Shown here one piece after another: positions 11,151-21,499 of a stretch of DNA of 64,000 nt; the first letter of the stretch is position 1, and every line of letters starts with the position of its first letter. The DNA comes from Eupeodes corollae. Lineage: Eukaryota > Arthropoda > Insecta > Diptera > Syrphidae. The notes beneath the pieces were generated by a model. It did no database searches. It was not told where the DNA came from and saw nothing but the letters and a program-made list of their open reading frames with translations. The DNA lies in assembly GCF_945859685.1 (NCBI RefSeq), contig NC_079147.1, positions 89,272,315 through 89,336,314 of the forward strand, in the 5' to 3' direction. Position numbers and translations under genes: made by a program.

Positions 11151-13085
11151 CCTAAGTATGTCCTTCACTTTCATGGTGATGGAGTAGGCAACCTACCAAT
11201 TCGTTATCTTTTACTTCCCTCCACCAGTGGTAAGGAATCTTTAATTTGTGAATTATCAAGTTTAAATTGGTCCTTCGAGCCGGATTTCTATGTTAGAAAC
11301 AGACAATAGACTAATGCTGGGCTGAGACTGGGGCCCATGTAACCATTTGGGTCAGGTTGATAGGTTCATGAGGTGTTGGATCAGTACATATCTTCTCCAG
11401 ACTGACAATGAGACATAATTTGGAATTGAAATATTCATACATTAAAATTTCTTCGAAGTAAATCACAAATAAATCCTAATAAATACAGTGACGACAACTT
11501 TAACGATTATTCATAAAATTAAAATAAGTTTGCAATGAATTATTCCTATAGGATCATTTTCAATAATCCCCATCTCAATTTAAATTTCATAATTTTGTTT
11601 TTCAAGGACAATAACACCCTATCGTTAAAATACCATCAATCCAAGATGCGTGGGTCTGTTACTGTCTGCTTGTGGTGTTGTGCGAAACTTAAATCAAGAA
11701 TGTCTCACCATCATAATTGTTTAATCCCTTCTCACCGTTTAGCAATCCTACAACTTATTTAAGATAAATATCACCACACTTAATCATCTCAAAGTGAATT
11801 AAATCCCCCAACATCCAACAACATTATTTCGACGCCGGCTTTAAAGCATTTTTTTCTTATTTTTCTTCCATCTTAACTGCCGTGTAAACGATGCCCTTGA
11901 ATGTGAATTATATTTTTATTCAATCTTAATCCGATTGAAGATTTTTACCTACGTTAAAACAAAAAATTATAGGAATGACAATTTTTCGTTTTGTTTTCTT
12001 TTCGTTAGCCAACCAACCACGCGAAAAGTTGATGATGAAATTATAAAGGTGACAAAACCTTGACTTTGTGTCTCATACTTATCAATAGCAACATATCTTC
12101 GAAGTTCATAAAATATTATAACATGCATACCTATGTGTATACCGTCATCATCATCATATCATAATACAATTTGATCATCATCATAAACTTGTATCGAATT
12201 AATCATTTAAATTTTTTGAATGACTGAGTTCAAAAAAGTTAACAAACTTAACCTTCAAGAGGGCTAAAGCACCTTGTTATAAGTTTAACCGATATAAATG
12301 TTTGACAGCTGTTGTTATTGGTAAACAAAAACAACAACAACAAACAACAAACGAAATTCCAAAAAAAAAAGATTAATTCACCAACTAGTTTTTGAGTCTT
12401 TTGATTGAGGAAATTATTTTAATATCAAATGAATTCCATTTTGGTTATCTCACTTTTTTGATTTTGTTTTCCAAAAATTTATACCACACTAATAATTATT
12501 CTCGCACAGTTTGATAACTTTTTTAAAGCATTCTATTAATAAAAGAAAAATAATAACAATAAAAAGAAAACCTTTTAATTTTCTACAATGAATAGAAACT
12601 GCAACTTTCAAAACAAATTAAGATAACAAAAACTTTAAATCGGTGGTCTTTGTTTTTTGATGGACAAGTGAATAATTGGGTTCGATTGTATTATGAGATT
12701 TTCAAAGTCGTTCTCGCAAACGGAAACACTTTTTAATGATTTTTCGAAATGTTTTTTTAGAAGCTGTTGTTGTGAATGGTTGTATTGTTTGTTGAACAAA
12801 AAATATTGCTCCTATTTGTTAGCTGTTTTTTTCTATTATTATATTGTAGACCTTTAAACGTCAAGCTGGATGATATGTAGAATGTAGGTTGATTGGTAAA
12901 AGTAAAGTGCTTTTTGAGGCTTTTATATGCTGATTCTGATGAAGCTTCTAGACATAAAAGAGCTACGAAGAACATTGGTATGAAAAATTTTTAATCAAAA
13001 GATTTAAAACTGGTCTAAAATAGGTTGTAAGAGGACTTACTGCATTTCAAGACATCAAAAAAGAGCTTCCGAACTCTGATAGTAA
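11151..13085. other. AT-rich stretch without recognised genes
   Basis: Mostly AT-rich, with a less AT-rich patch at 11160-11400 that has no recognisable frame, ATC/CAT-rich DNA at 12140-12185 and a CAA-rich run at 12325-12355. Short frames present show no family motif. Confidence 0.45.
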
Positions 13086-13088
13086 AAA

Positions 13089-13535
13089 ATTAGCTAGGTG
13101 GCACAACGGTATATAAAACCAGGGTCTAGTGCCAACACAGAAGAAACAAATTTTTCATATTAACAATCGTCGATAACCAACTTGAAATTTGGCCAAATTG
13201 TCGCATTGACTACCAAAATAGTCAATAACAATCTTATTTTAAAAAAGTGGCTACTGGTAGTCAATATGACAACAAAAGTAGTCAATAGAACAACTTCGGT
13301 AGTCAATATGACAATTTGGTTGTCATATTACTTGCCAAAATTGACTATCGATGATTGTTGTATTGACTATCCAGTTGTCAAACTAAATTTCGGTCAGCGG
13401 TTATCGGCTGAAAATTGACTCCAAATAGTAGTATTGATTACCAAAAAAGTCAATATGATGTGTAGTCATTTTAGGAATGAAAGAGACTTACAGTTTATCT
13501 GCCGAATCCTCACAAGTGGGCGCACCCGTGAACTA
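13089..13535 (-). mobile_element. SINE copy, minus strand, split by a tandem-like array
   Basis: The 3' tail of the window's tRNA-like SINE (reverse complement 'ggtggcacaac...agtgcc') lies at 13095-13142. Part of its body ('cttacagtttatctgccgaatcc') lies at 13486-13508. In uninterrupted copies these parts are about 70 bp apart. Here about 330 bp of TAGTCAATA-like sequence separates them. The tRNA-like head is not recognisable. Confidence 0.5.
13145..13470. repeat. Irregular array of TAGTCAATA / TTGACTA units
   Basis: More than a dozen copies of a 9-12 bp unit appear in both orientations: 'tagtcaata' at 13217, 13258, 13280 and 13300, and 'ttgacta'/'attgacta' at 13205, 13340, 13364 and 13420. 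They are joined by variable spacers containing 'tgacaa' or 'tgtcat'. Spacing is irregular, so this is not a simple satellite. It sits inside a SINE copy. Confidence 0.7.
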
Positions 13536-13827
13536 TTTTTAGGTTACACAAGCAGTTAAACTCAAAACCTTTAGAATAAAGATAATGCCACGGAAACTAC
13601 TTTGACAGTTGATTACGTTGTTGAAGCTACATTTGTCAAAGTGTATATTTGTATATTTTCAATCGATCTTTGCTCACTTTACAGCCGACAAAATTTTCAA
13701 TAGTAACAAAAAGCTCTAAATGTATTGATATTTCGAGTCCACAAAAGGTGGCACACGCACTAATAGCTGCATGTCACATACTTCAGCCTTAAGCAGAAGA
13801 AATTTGAAGGCATCGTCGTTAGAAATC

Positions 13828-14022
13828 TAGTGATAAGTTACTTACTACTCTTAACTATTTAGGTGTGCGAATTACGTTATCAGAATTGAAGGGGAACTTA
13901 CGTTTTAAGCCGAATCCGAACGGCTAATTTGAGAAAGCACTTTTCATGATAAGAATTACCCTTGGAGGATTTGTCAATTCTTTGGAAGAGGCAAGACCTC
14001 TGGCATGACAGTCCTACGCAGT
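13828..14022 (-). mobile_element. SINE copy, minus strand, truncated at head and tail
   Basis: The reverse complement matches the SINE body: 'ctagtga...ctcttaacta' (13828), 'ttttaagccgaatccgaa' (13902) and 'gaattacccttggaggattt' (13950). It ends in the remains of the tRNA-like head ('gacctctggcatgacagtc'). It has point changes and small indels against the copies at 23.9 and 26.5 kb. Confidence 0.7.
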
Positions 14023-14129
14023 AAAAATCACCCCAAGTGTGATACAGACAATTTCTAATGGATTTTTTTTTTAAATTACACATTCCGAATGTGCGAAAAC
14101 AGTGGTATTTTAAACGCAATATAATCATT

Positions 14130-15790
14130 AGTGTATATGTATAAAGCCGCTGGAGCAGAAGGCTTGAAAGCCGAATTCTTCAATGCAACTAGAGATAATT
14201 TGGATAGGAGCATGTACCAACTGATCTGTAAGATACTGTCGGAAGAAAGCATGCCCGATGAATGGAGCTTCAGTATTGTTTGCCCAATTCTGAAAAAAAC
14301 GAAGAATCCTTTACTGAACCATTTATGGCTGAAACACAAACACGCTTCAGCTTGGTTTCGTCTGCGTTACGTTGGGCCTGCTTCGAAGTTGCTTTGAATG
14401 ACACTTCCAATATGACATTTCTAAACTGGCACTTCTGTCATTAGCAGTAGTTATTTCTTCTCAAAATAAAAAAAAATGAGCTTTGAAATCGAGCAATTCG
14501 CGGAAGTACATATGAAGCTTACACAGCTTATAATAACCACTTTAAATTTCCCCCGAAGCAAATTCATTTAGTTTGTTGACTTTTTTTACAGCTGTTGAGC
14601 TGTCAGACAAAGCAAATGTTCAGCACATTTGAACTAGAGCTTAAGTTTGGAGTCACATTACGTAACATTACATTATTTCCTTACGATTGTCAAATAAAAC
14701 GTGAGGTCAATGCTTCATAGTGATAGCGGGCATTAAATTCGTATGGCTGAACTCGTAAACGTCAGGCGAAGCCGAAGCTGAAGCGTGTTTGTGTTTCAGC
14801 CATTATAAAGGAATCAGTCTACTCAACATCGCTTATAAAATATTCTCTGCCGTAATATGTGAACTTCTAAAACACACCGTCAACGACCTGTTAAGTCCTT
14901 ATCAGTGTGGTTTCAGACCAGGAAAGTCCCATAGTCGATAAGATATTCACAATACGACAAATCCTGGAAAGAACACAAGAACATAAAATCGACACTCACC
15001 ATCCCTTCATTAATTTCAAGGCGGCACATTACGGCACGAACTGTATAGCGCCATGTCTAGTTTTTGGTATTACTGCCAAACTGATCCGTTTGTGCTGCTC
15101 CAGAAAGGTTGAAAACAACTTAATCGAAATTTCGATGTCAACATTTTTTTAGACAAGGTAAGGCACCGCCTGTCACGCGATTTCTTCAAAGAGTAGTGCA
15201 GAACTCTCACGTCAACACTAGAAGCACTTTCTTTCCAAAGTCTGTCAAGTTGCAAGGTGATGACATTTACATAATCGGAAGAACTTAGCGTGTTAGAAGT
15301 GGCAAAAATTTGTTTCGCGGTTAATGAGAGCAAAACTAAGTACATGTTGTCATGAAGAAAGGACCGACGACCACGACGTTTTCGGCCAAAATGTCATCAA
15401 CTGACAGACTAAATTTTAAGGTAGTAAAGGACTTTGTCTACCTAGGCTACGCTATGAACACAGAGAACAACACCAGTGATGAGATCAAACGTCGAACTAC
15501 TCTTGCTAACCGCTGTTTCTTTGGGCTAAGAAATCAGTTAAGTAGTAAAACCCTCTCTCCAGGAACCGAAGTTTCGCTGTATAAGACCTTCATCATCTCC
15601 TTCCTGCTTTAGGATGCAGAAGCATGAACTATGAAAAAAGCGGATGAAAGCACCTAGGGCCGTTTTGAGAGAAAAGTTCTTCCCGTGATCCACGGTCCTG
15701 AATGCATAGAAGGTGACTGGAGGAGAAGATGGAACGACGAGCTGTAAGGGCTGTACAGCGACTTAGACTTAGCCATTTGGAGATCTATTT
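14130..15790 (+). mobile_element. RTE LINE fragment (family Ra), reverse transcriptase, interrupted by a MITE
   Basis: Plus-strand RT relic. It starts with KAAGAEGLKAEFF (14143-14180) and ESMPDEWSFSIVCPILKK (14245-14300, the RT entry block). After the MITE it resumes with GISLLNIAYKIFSAVICELLK and QCGFRPGKS (14812-14930), then a TFE-like region. The C-terminal part has KDFVYLGYAMNTENNTSDEI and NRCFFGLRNQLSSKTLS (15425-15560), typical of RTE LINEs. The palm block with catalytic Asp residues is deleted or unreadable. Stops and frameshifts are frequent. The same family recurs at 49.1-53.7 kb. Confidence 0.75.
14326..14802. mobile_element. TGGCTGAA MITE (Harbinger-like), long variant
   Basis: Terminal inverted repeats begin TGGCTGAAACACAAACACGC on both ends, flanked by TTA (14323-14325 and 14803-14805). 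At 477 bp it is about 120 bp longer than the other three copies, because the left-centre contains extra sequence (about 14420-14560). The rest matches: a TGTTGAGCTGTCAGACAAAG core and a 'tatggctgaactcgtaaacg' subterminal repeat. It splits an RTE copy. No coding capacity. The 3-bp TWA target and TIR style suggest PIF/Harbinger; no transposase source is in the window. Confidence 0.85.
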
Positions 15791-15812
15791 GGAGAACTTT
15801 GTTGTTTAAGGC

Positions 15813-15825
15813 ACAACCTTAATTA
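15813..15825. repeat. Target-site duplication, left copy (RTE insertion)
   Basis: ACAACCTTAATTA, identical to 16364-16376, bracketing the minus-strand RTE 3' end and its nested MITE. Confidence 0.85.
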
Positions 15826-16363
15826 CTTATGGCTGAAACACAAACACCCTTCACCTTCGACTTCACCTGGCGTTTACGAGTTCAGCCATAAGAATTCAAT
15901 GCATGCTATCACAATGGAGCTTCGACCTCACGTTTTGTTAAACAATCGTAAGGAAAAGAATGTAATGTAACGTAATGTGACTCCAAACGGAAGATCAGTT
16001 CAATTATCTGAACATTTGCTTTGTCTGACAGCTCATCAGCTGTAAAAAAAAATGTCAACAAACAAAATATTTGCTCTTTGGAGGGATGAAATAATAGAAA
16101 TGTCATTCAACCTCGAAGCAGGCCTAACGTAACGCAGACGAAGCTGAAGCGTGTATGTGTTTCAGCCATTACTTACTAAAAGTGGCGCTACAGTCCTGTG
16201 TGAACTAGGGCCTCATCCAACAAAGCTCTCCTCGGTCCCTAGCTAGATGTTCCCAGTTTCAAGCTTCAAGTTGGGAGAGGTCACCTTCCACTTGTGCGCG
16301 CCACCTGATCCGCGGTCTTCCTCTACTTCGCTGTCCTGTGAGTGTGGATTCGAAGACTTTCCA
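15826..16363 (-). mobile_element. 5'-truncated RTE (family Ra) 3' end, with 13-bp target duplication
   Basis: Reverse-strand insertion of an RTE 3' end. On the minus strand it runs from 'ggaaagtcttcgaatccaca' through the LINE C-terminus and 3' UTR to 'gaggccctagttcacac', 'ggactgtagcgccac' and a (TAAG)n tail, matching the 3' end at 53.5-53.67 kb. A 13-bp direct repeat, ACAACCTTAATTA, flanks it at 15813-15825 and 16364-16376, which supports target-primed insertion. A MITE (15830-16168) later landed inside the TAAG tail. Without the MITE the fragment is only about 196 bp. Confidence 0.85.
15830..16168. mobile_element. TGGCTGAA MITE, reverse orientation relative to the copy at 14.3 kb
   Basis: Inverted ends TGGCTGAAACACAAACAC...GTGTTTCAGCCA, flanked by TTA at 15827-15829 and 16169-16171. 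It is 339 bp. The subterminal 'gtttacgagttcagcc' block lies at its left end, so it is inverted relative to the 14.3 kb copy. It inserted into the TAAG-repeat tail of an RTE fragment. Confidence 0.88.
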
Positions 16364-16376
16364 ACAACCTTAATTA
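16364..16376. repeat. Target-site duplication, right copy (RTE insertion)
   Basis: ACAACCTTAATTA, identical to 15813-15825. Confidence 0.85.
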
Positions 16377-18960
16377 ATAATTAAATTAATCAGTATGTTT
16401 AGATTTCTTTTTATTTTATTTAAAAGCTAGTGAGACCTTGTAGTTCTAAACGAACATAATCGTGTGTTTTGTGACTTTTTTAAGCCCATAATCGCACTAT
16501 TTATGAAATTGTCATTATTTTCATGATTTTCTTCTGTACTTTTTATATTTCTTTAGAATTTTCAAAGAACAATCGAGAAAGTTGATTTTATATTCAATCC
16601 GCAATCAGATTTCAACTGACAGCTAAGGCTAAAACAAAAAAGTGACCTAAATCACTATAAGTAGAGAGAGGAATTGATATCCTTCAACAGCTTCTTTCAT
16701 CTTACAAGGTTGCTATCACTTCACTTTATAAGACCATCGCACGGGTCAATCCATTTTTGGCACATATAAATGTAGATTAATCCCCTTAACTTGAATTTAT
16801 TCCCTTGTGAAAAGTCTCGTCCATTATAAACTTCACATCATTATATTATGTGCCAAACCCCTAATTTACATTCACTAACTGGCTCCACCAGTGTCTTTAT
16901 ACTTCACATTTATGCTACGTTACGTAGTTAGCCCTTTTTGGAGTATAATATAAATCTGACACTTAAATGCACTCTCGTGCTGATATAGCTGTCAGATTAA
17001 GTCGATTGCAACCAGTTTCTGTCGATCATATTTTAAAGCTTCTTGTTTTTATCTCACTCTCTCTCTCACCGTGTGAATTGAAATACAAATAATAAAACAT
17101 CATAACTACATAAAGCCTCAAACATATGCACAAAAAAGACATAAATATACACTAAGCATGTTAATCCTTGACCTTTACCGATTGCCCTCGGCGTGGCGAG
17201 GCGGCATAAGCATAAGACGCCAACAACAAGCATAAATAAATAAAACCAACAACAACAAAAAAAAAAGCGTGTTCGAAGTCATTCACTCAAACTCAAGCTC
17301 AATCTCTTGACGGTTTAGCCCATTAAGTATGGATATTACACAATCTCGAAATACTTGAGGGCATTTTTACGTTCCGATCGTTTTCCTCCTCATTTCTAAC
17401 GCCTATTATACCTTACCAACTCTTTTATTACATTCTCGAACTCGTGGTTTTGTATTATAGGATTTTGATTTTTCTCAAGCTATTTTCAAGTCGAAATTGC
17501 TCTCATGCGGTTATTCTCTATACGGCCGACCGACCTAACCTCAACTTCGATTACTTGAACAAATTCTAGGATATTGGAACGACCACAAAATGCTGGCTTA
17601 CATATCCACTGTTGTGACTATCTATGCTATATGGTATATTCATTTATGTACCAAGGCACTTGAAACATTGTAATTGGCTCATTAAACTCATTAGGTTGCA
17701 TGCAACATAACATAGGAAAATAATTACATTCGTTCGGTGTACCATAAGCAAAGGGGGAAATTCAAATTGGAACTCGTCGAAAATGCGCTCTTTGTTGTGG
17801 CAGTGGCATAATAATTGCTTAACAAGCAAACTAGAGCTAAAAAATATGTTGTAGATAGGAAACTTTGGTTAAATTTCGAATTCGAATGAATAATGTAAAA
17901 GACTTATGTAAAATAGGCTCTAGCTAATAAATTGCCGAAAGGTTTGAAATTAGCTTGAGAAGTTGTGGGAACAAAAGTAGACAAAACAAAACCTTTAATT
18001 TGATTTCCGTAAGAGATTTACGCAACAAACTTACAAAATAATGTTGCCTTTAGATGGGTAACAAATCTTGACTTAAAATAGAATGCACGATCTATCAAGT
18101 GACAGATATTAATTGTGGATGAGATCATAGAAATCATATTCCGCAATTTGTGGTATTTCTTGAATGTCATAATGACAGTTGATGGATTCAAAATTTAATC
18201 AACTCAACTCAACTCGAACCTACTTCCGTTTCGATATGTTAATTTTTAGTTAAAATGTTCGAAATGCTTTTGTAAATTAATGTTAACAACACGATTTGAC
18301 TTACAACGAGCTTTATCTGGTCCAAGTCAAGGCTTTTAAATGCATGAAAATCCAGCAGTTGAAAATATAAGAAGCTCGTATAAGAATAAACAATAGACTT
18401 TTTTTGGATTTTACAATGTTGAAATTGAAAATAAAAGCTTTCTGGTGTCGATTGTCATTTTGATCATTAAAGATTGACTTCTCATGACTAACTGTCATGA
18501 TTTTGACAGTTTCTTTTCAAATTTCTACATTGACAGCGATATCATCAAACGTTTTTGAATATTCTTATAAAAACTTGTTTAAAAACCTTCATTCAAATTA
18601 ATTTGTAAAGATGGTATACGTTACGTTTTCAACAAAGCATTATGATTTCTCTTTTGTCACTACTTGAATTTATTTGGCAAGGGTGTGTTAAGAAACTTTG
18701 GTTTTCTCTTTTCTATTCTAAAAAATTTGTCAGGTTCAATGTTTTTCTTATTATCGAATTGTATTTAGAAGATCCTTGAGCGATAAAATTATAGATTCAA
18801 ATTTAATTATTTGTAATTTCTTACAATAATAGGTGATTAATAAATTTTACTGATTCTTTTTAATAGGTCAAATGGTATTTTTGGCTCTTCATCAATCCAA
18901 AATGTTCCAACAGTACAATTTTAGTATAAAAAAAACTCAAATTAAAAGTCTTCGATAATG
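16377..18960. other. Non-coding stretch, no recognised element
   Basis: About 2.6 kb with CT repeats near 17050, CAA/CATAAG-rich DNA at 17205-17265 and otherwise AT-rich sequence. No motif-bearing frames. It could be intergenic or intronic host DNA. Confidence 0.45.
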
Positions 18961-18970
18961 AAAGTGTAGT

Positions 18971-19212
18971 GCCCGTGGCGTGATGGTAAGTGCTTTAAGC
19001 TGTCATGCCAGAGGTCTTGGGTTCAAACCCTTTCTGTGCTATCTAAAGTTTTTTCCTCTTGCGAAGAATTTACAAATCATCCAAGAGTAATTTTCGTCAT
19101 AAAAAGTGCAAATTAGCCGTTCTGATTCGGCTTAAAACTGTAGGTCCCCTTTCTTCCTGACAACATTACCACACACAGGAACGGTTGAGAGGTTTAAGTC
19201 ACTAGGTTTAAG
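18971..19212 (+). mobile_element. SINE copy, plus strand, diverged
   Basis: The tRNA-like head at 18971-19045 has an A-box-like 'gtggcgtgatggtaag' and a B-box-like 'gggttcaaaccc'. The SINE body follows ('ccaagagtaattttcgtcat', 'gattcggcttaaaactgtag', 'cacacacaggaacggttgag'). It lacks the full RTE-like tail and ends in 'cactaggtttaagttagg'. More diverged than the copies at 23.9 and 26.5 kb. Confidence 0.75.
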
Positions 19213-19333
19213 TTAGGTGACCCAATGGCTTCGTTAGGAGAAATCTGAATTACACATTTTGTATTCAAACACCGACATACGATCATGAGCACTGTACAAA
19301 TGAGCAGAGCGAGAGTTAAAAACATAGTCTTTA

Positions 19334-19685
19334 TGGCTGAATCACAAACACGCTTCAACTTCGGCTTCGTCTGCGTTACGGTGGGCCTGCTTCGAGGTTG
19401 CTTTGAATGACATTTATATTATTTCATCCCTCCAAAGAGCAAATATTTTGTGCTGGAATTTTGTACAGCTGTTGAGCTGTCAGACAAAGCAAATGTTCAG
19501 ATAATTGAACTAGATCTTCCGTTTGGAGTCACATTACGTTACATTAGGTTCTTTTTCTTACGATTGTCAAATGAAACGTGAGGTCGAAGTTCCATTGTGA
19601 TAGCATGCATTGAATTCCTATGGCTGAACTCGTAAACGACAGGTGAAGCCGAAGCTGAAGCTGAAGGGTGTTTGTGATTCAGCCA
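19334..19685. mobile_element. TGGCTGAA MITE, 352 bp
   Basis: Ends TGGCTGAATCACAAACACGC and the complementary GTGTTTGTGATTCAGCCA, flanked by TTA at 19331-19333 and 19686-19688. It has the same internal order as the 27.2 kb copy. The inverted repeat is about 37 bp with mismatches. The right 60 bp ('tatggctgaactcgt...' to the end) can itself fold into a hairpin. Confidence 0.88.
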
Positions 19686-20194
19686 TTATTCCTTCAATTG
19701 AACAGAAAGGAAGAAAGAGGAAAGGAAACAAAATTGTTCTATCCGTCTCATCATGGTACAACTCATCATGCGGCTACTACTATAGAGTCGAACGAAAGCA
19801 GAGTTGGTAAAATAATGTTGACAGCGCGTGCACTGTAGGGTGTCCCGACAATTTTTTTTTTGGATTTTCCGAACAAAAGACCTCTCAAAACTTGCGGAAT
19901 TGGACTAAGATTACAAAAATATATAAACAAAAATATTAAAATTTGTCTAGGGTGTTATACCGACCTACCTGTAAAATACACAACTCAATCCCGTAATAAA
20001 GTCGGATTTAAAACTGAAGGCTGTTTCCTACCTTACAAATATCTTAACAATTCAATCCGGTAATAAAGTCGGATTTAAAGGGCAACTCCATAATTTGTAG
20101 ACCTGATCTTATACAAAAGCCACACTTTGAAGTCCTTAGTATTTATTCGAGATCCTAAACGGGTTGTGCAATTTTTGTGATTTTTTAAAAAATA

Positions 20195-21495
20195 ATGAGT
20201 TCAAGACGTAGTGATACTACTTGTGCTATATTGGCATCATACAAAAAACTTGACGATCGGCAGCTACCAACTACAAGAGATGTCATTAAATTCATTTTGT
20301 TTGTAAGGAACGAACTAAAACTTCCGGAAAGGATCCTTCCCATTCAGAAATATATGCGATTGTTTTTGAAGAGATCGACAATATTTGGGCTAAAGCTTCG
20401 ATTCCAATTTTAACTAAGGAAAGAGTTATTCAATTACTTGAATCCTGTTTCGAAAGGTACAATATTGTGAAGCGATACCCTAAAAGCAAACAAAATGCTA
20501 GTTTCGAAAACAAACTGAAGCGTTTTTTAAAGTCATCTGAGAACCTTTTCGATGTTGCTGCTTGTAAATGCACTTCATTTGAAAGTTGTTCGTGTTTAAA
20601 ACCAAAGAAAGTTCCCATCCATGAGAGAAGTTTTTTGTTGGATCAAAGAAATGAAAGGAAAATGGTTATAAGCGGGGTTGACAAGAAAGAAACAAATATC
20701 TTGAAGAAACGACAGCAGAGGAAAATTGAAGAGTCAAAGAGGGAAGCAAAAAAAATGGTCTACGCAGAAAATGGATATTGTCTCAGGAAACTGCAATGAA
20801 GAGTTGGTACGTGAATCTTCCCCAGAAACAAATTCGGTAACAGAGGCATCCCCAACAAACCCCCCTTTTGACAGAGGCACCATCGACTTCAAAAGCTTAT
20901 GGCAATAGATTGATGTTGCCAACAGTTGCCATCGATACGGTTTATAGACGCGATCTGCTGCTGCTGTAGCTTCTGCTGTTTTGGCTGATGTCGGCTTGGT
21001 TTCTTCCAAAGATTTAACTCTTGTTATAGACAAAAATAAGATCCACCGAGCTGTATCGAAATCACGTAAAGAAGCTTTAGAAGATATTGGAGGTATTGCT
21101 ATACTTTGATGGAAGAAAAGACAAGACCCTGAAAAAATGAGAAAATAGGGGCGCGTTATCACCGTAAAGAAATTTTTGAAGAACACATCTCCAATTTGGC
21201 AGAACCTGGATCAATTTTTTTGGGACCCACAACACCAGGTCGTGGCACCGCAAAAGGGATTTTTACTTCCATCGCAACCTTTTTAGAGAGTCAAGGTTGG
21301 AATTTAGATGACGTGCTTTGCATTGGATGTGACGGAACTGCAACTAAGACTGGTTGGAAGATAAGCTTCATTCAATATTTAGAGGAGTCCTTTAAGAGAC
21401 CGCTGCAATGGTGTATTTGCATGCTTTACGCCAGTGAGTTACCTCTTCGTCATTTGTTCTTGACATTAGATGGTTTCACTTTAGAGTGTAACTGA
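20195..21495 (+). pseudogene. Broken gene of an unnamed repetitive arthropod protein family
   Basis: Coding-like sequence in several plus-strand frames. Segment 1 (20195-20413) begins MSSRRSDTTCAILASYKKLD. Segment 2 (about 20395-20740) continues with SIPILTKERVIQLLESCFERY, then DVAACKCTSFESCSC, KKVPIHERSFLLDQRNERKM and a Lys/Arg-rich helix. A short out-of-frame link follows (20790-20905). Segment 3 (21196-21495) holds IGCDGTATKTG and RPLQWCICMLYASELPLRHLF. From memory this order (Cys cluster, DQR..R.M, then GCDGT and LQW..C.LH..ELP.RHL) recurs in an uncharacterised multicopy family in insects and cnidarians. I know no function. At least three frameshifts make this copy dead. A 'agggtgtcccgacaa' string at about 19837 might be an element end. 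Confidence 0.5.
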
Positions 21496-21499
21496 TTCT

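Noticed and set aside
13145..13470. CRISPR-like array
   Set aside because: Units are 9-12 bp, in both orientations and irregularly spaced, in eukaryotic repeat DNA with no cas genes.
20734..21186. 150-residue minus-strand frame
   Set aside because: It lies opposite the unnamed-family pseudogene and has no motif of its own.
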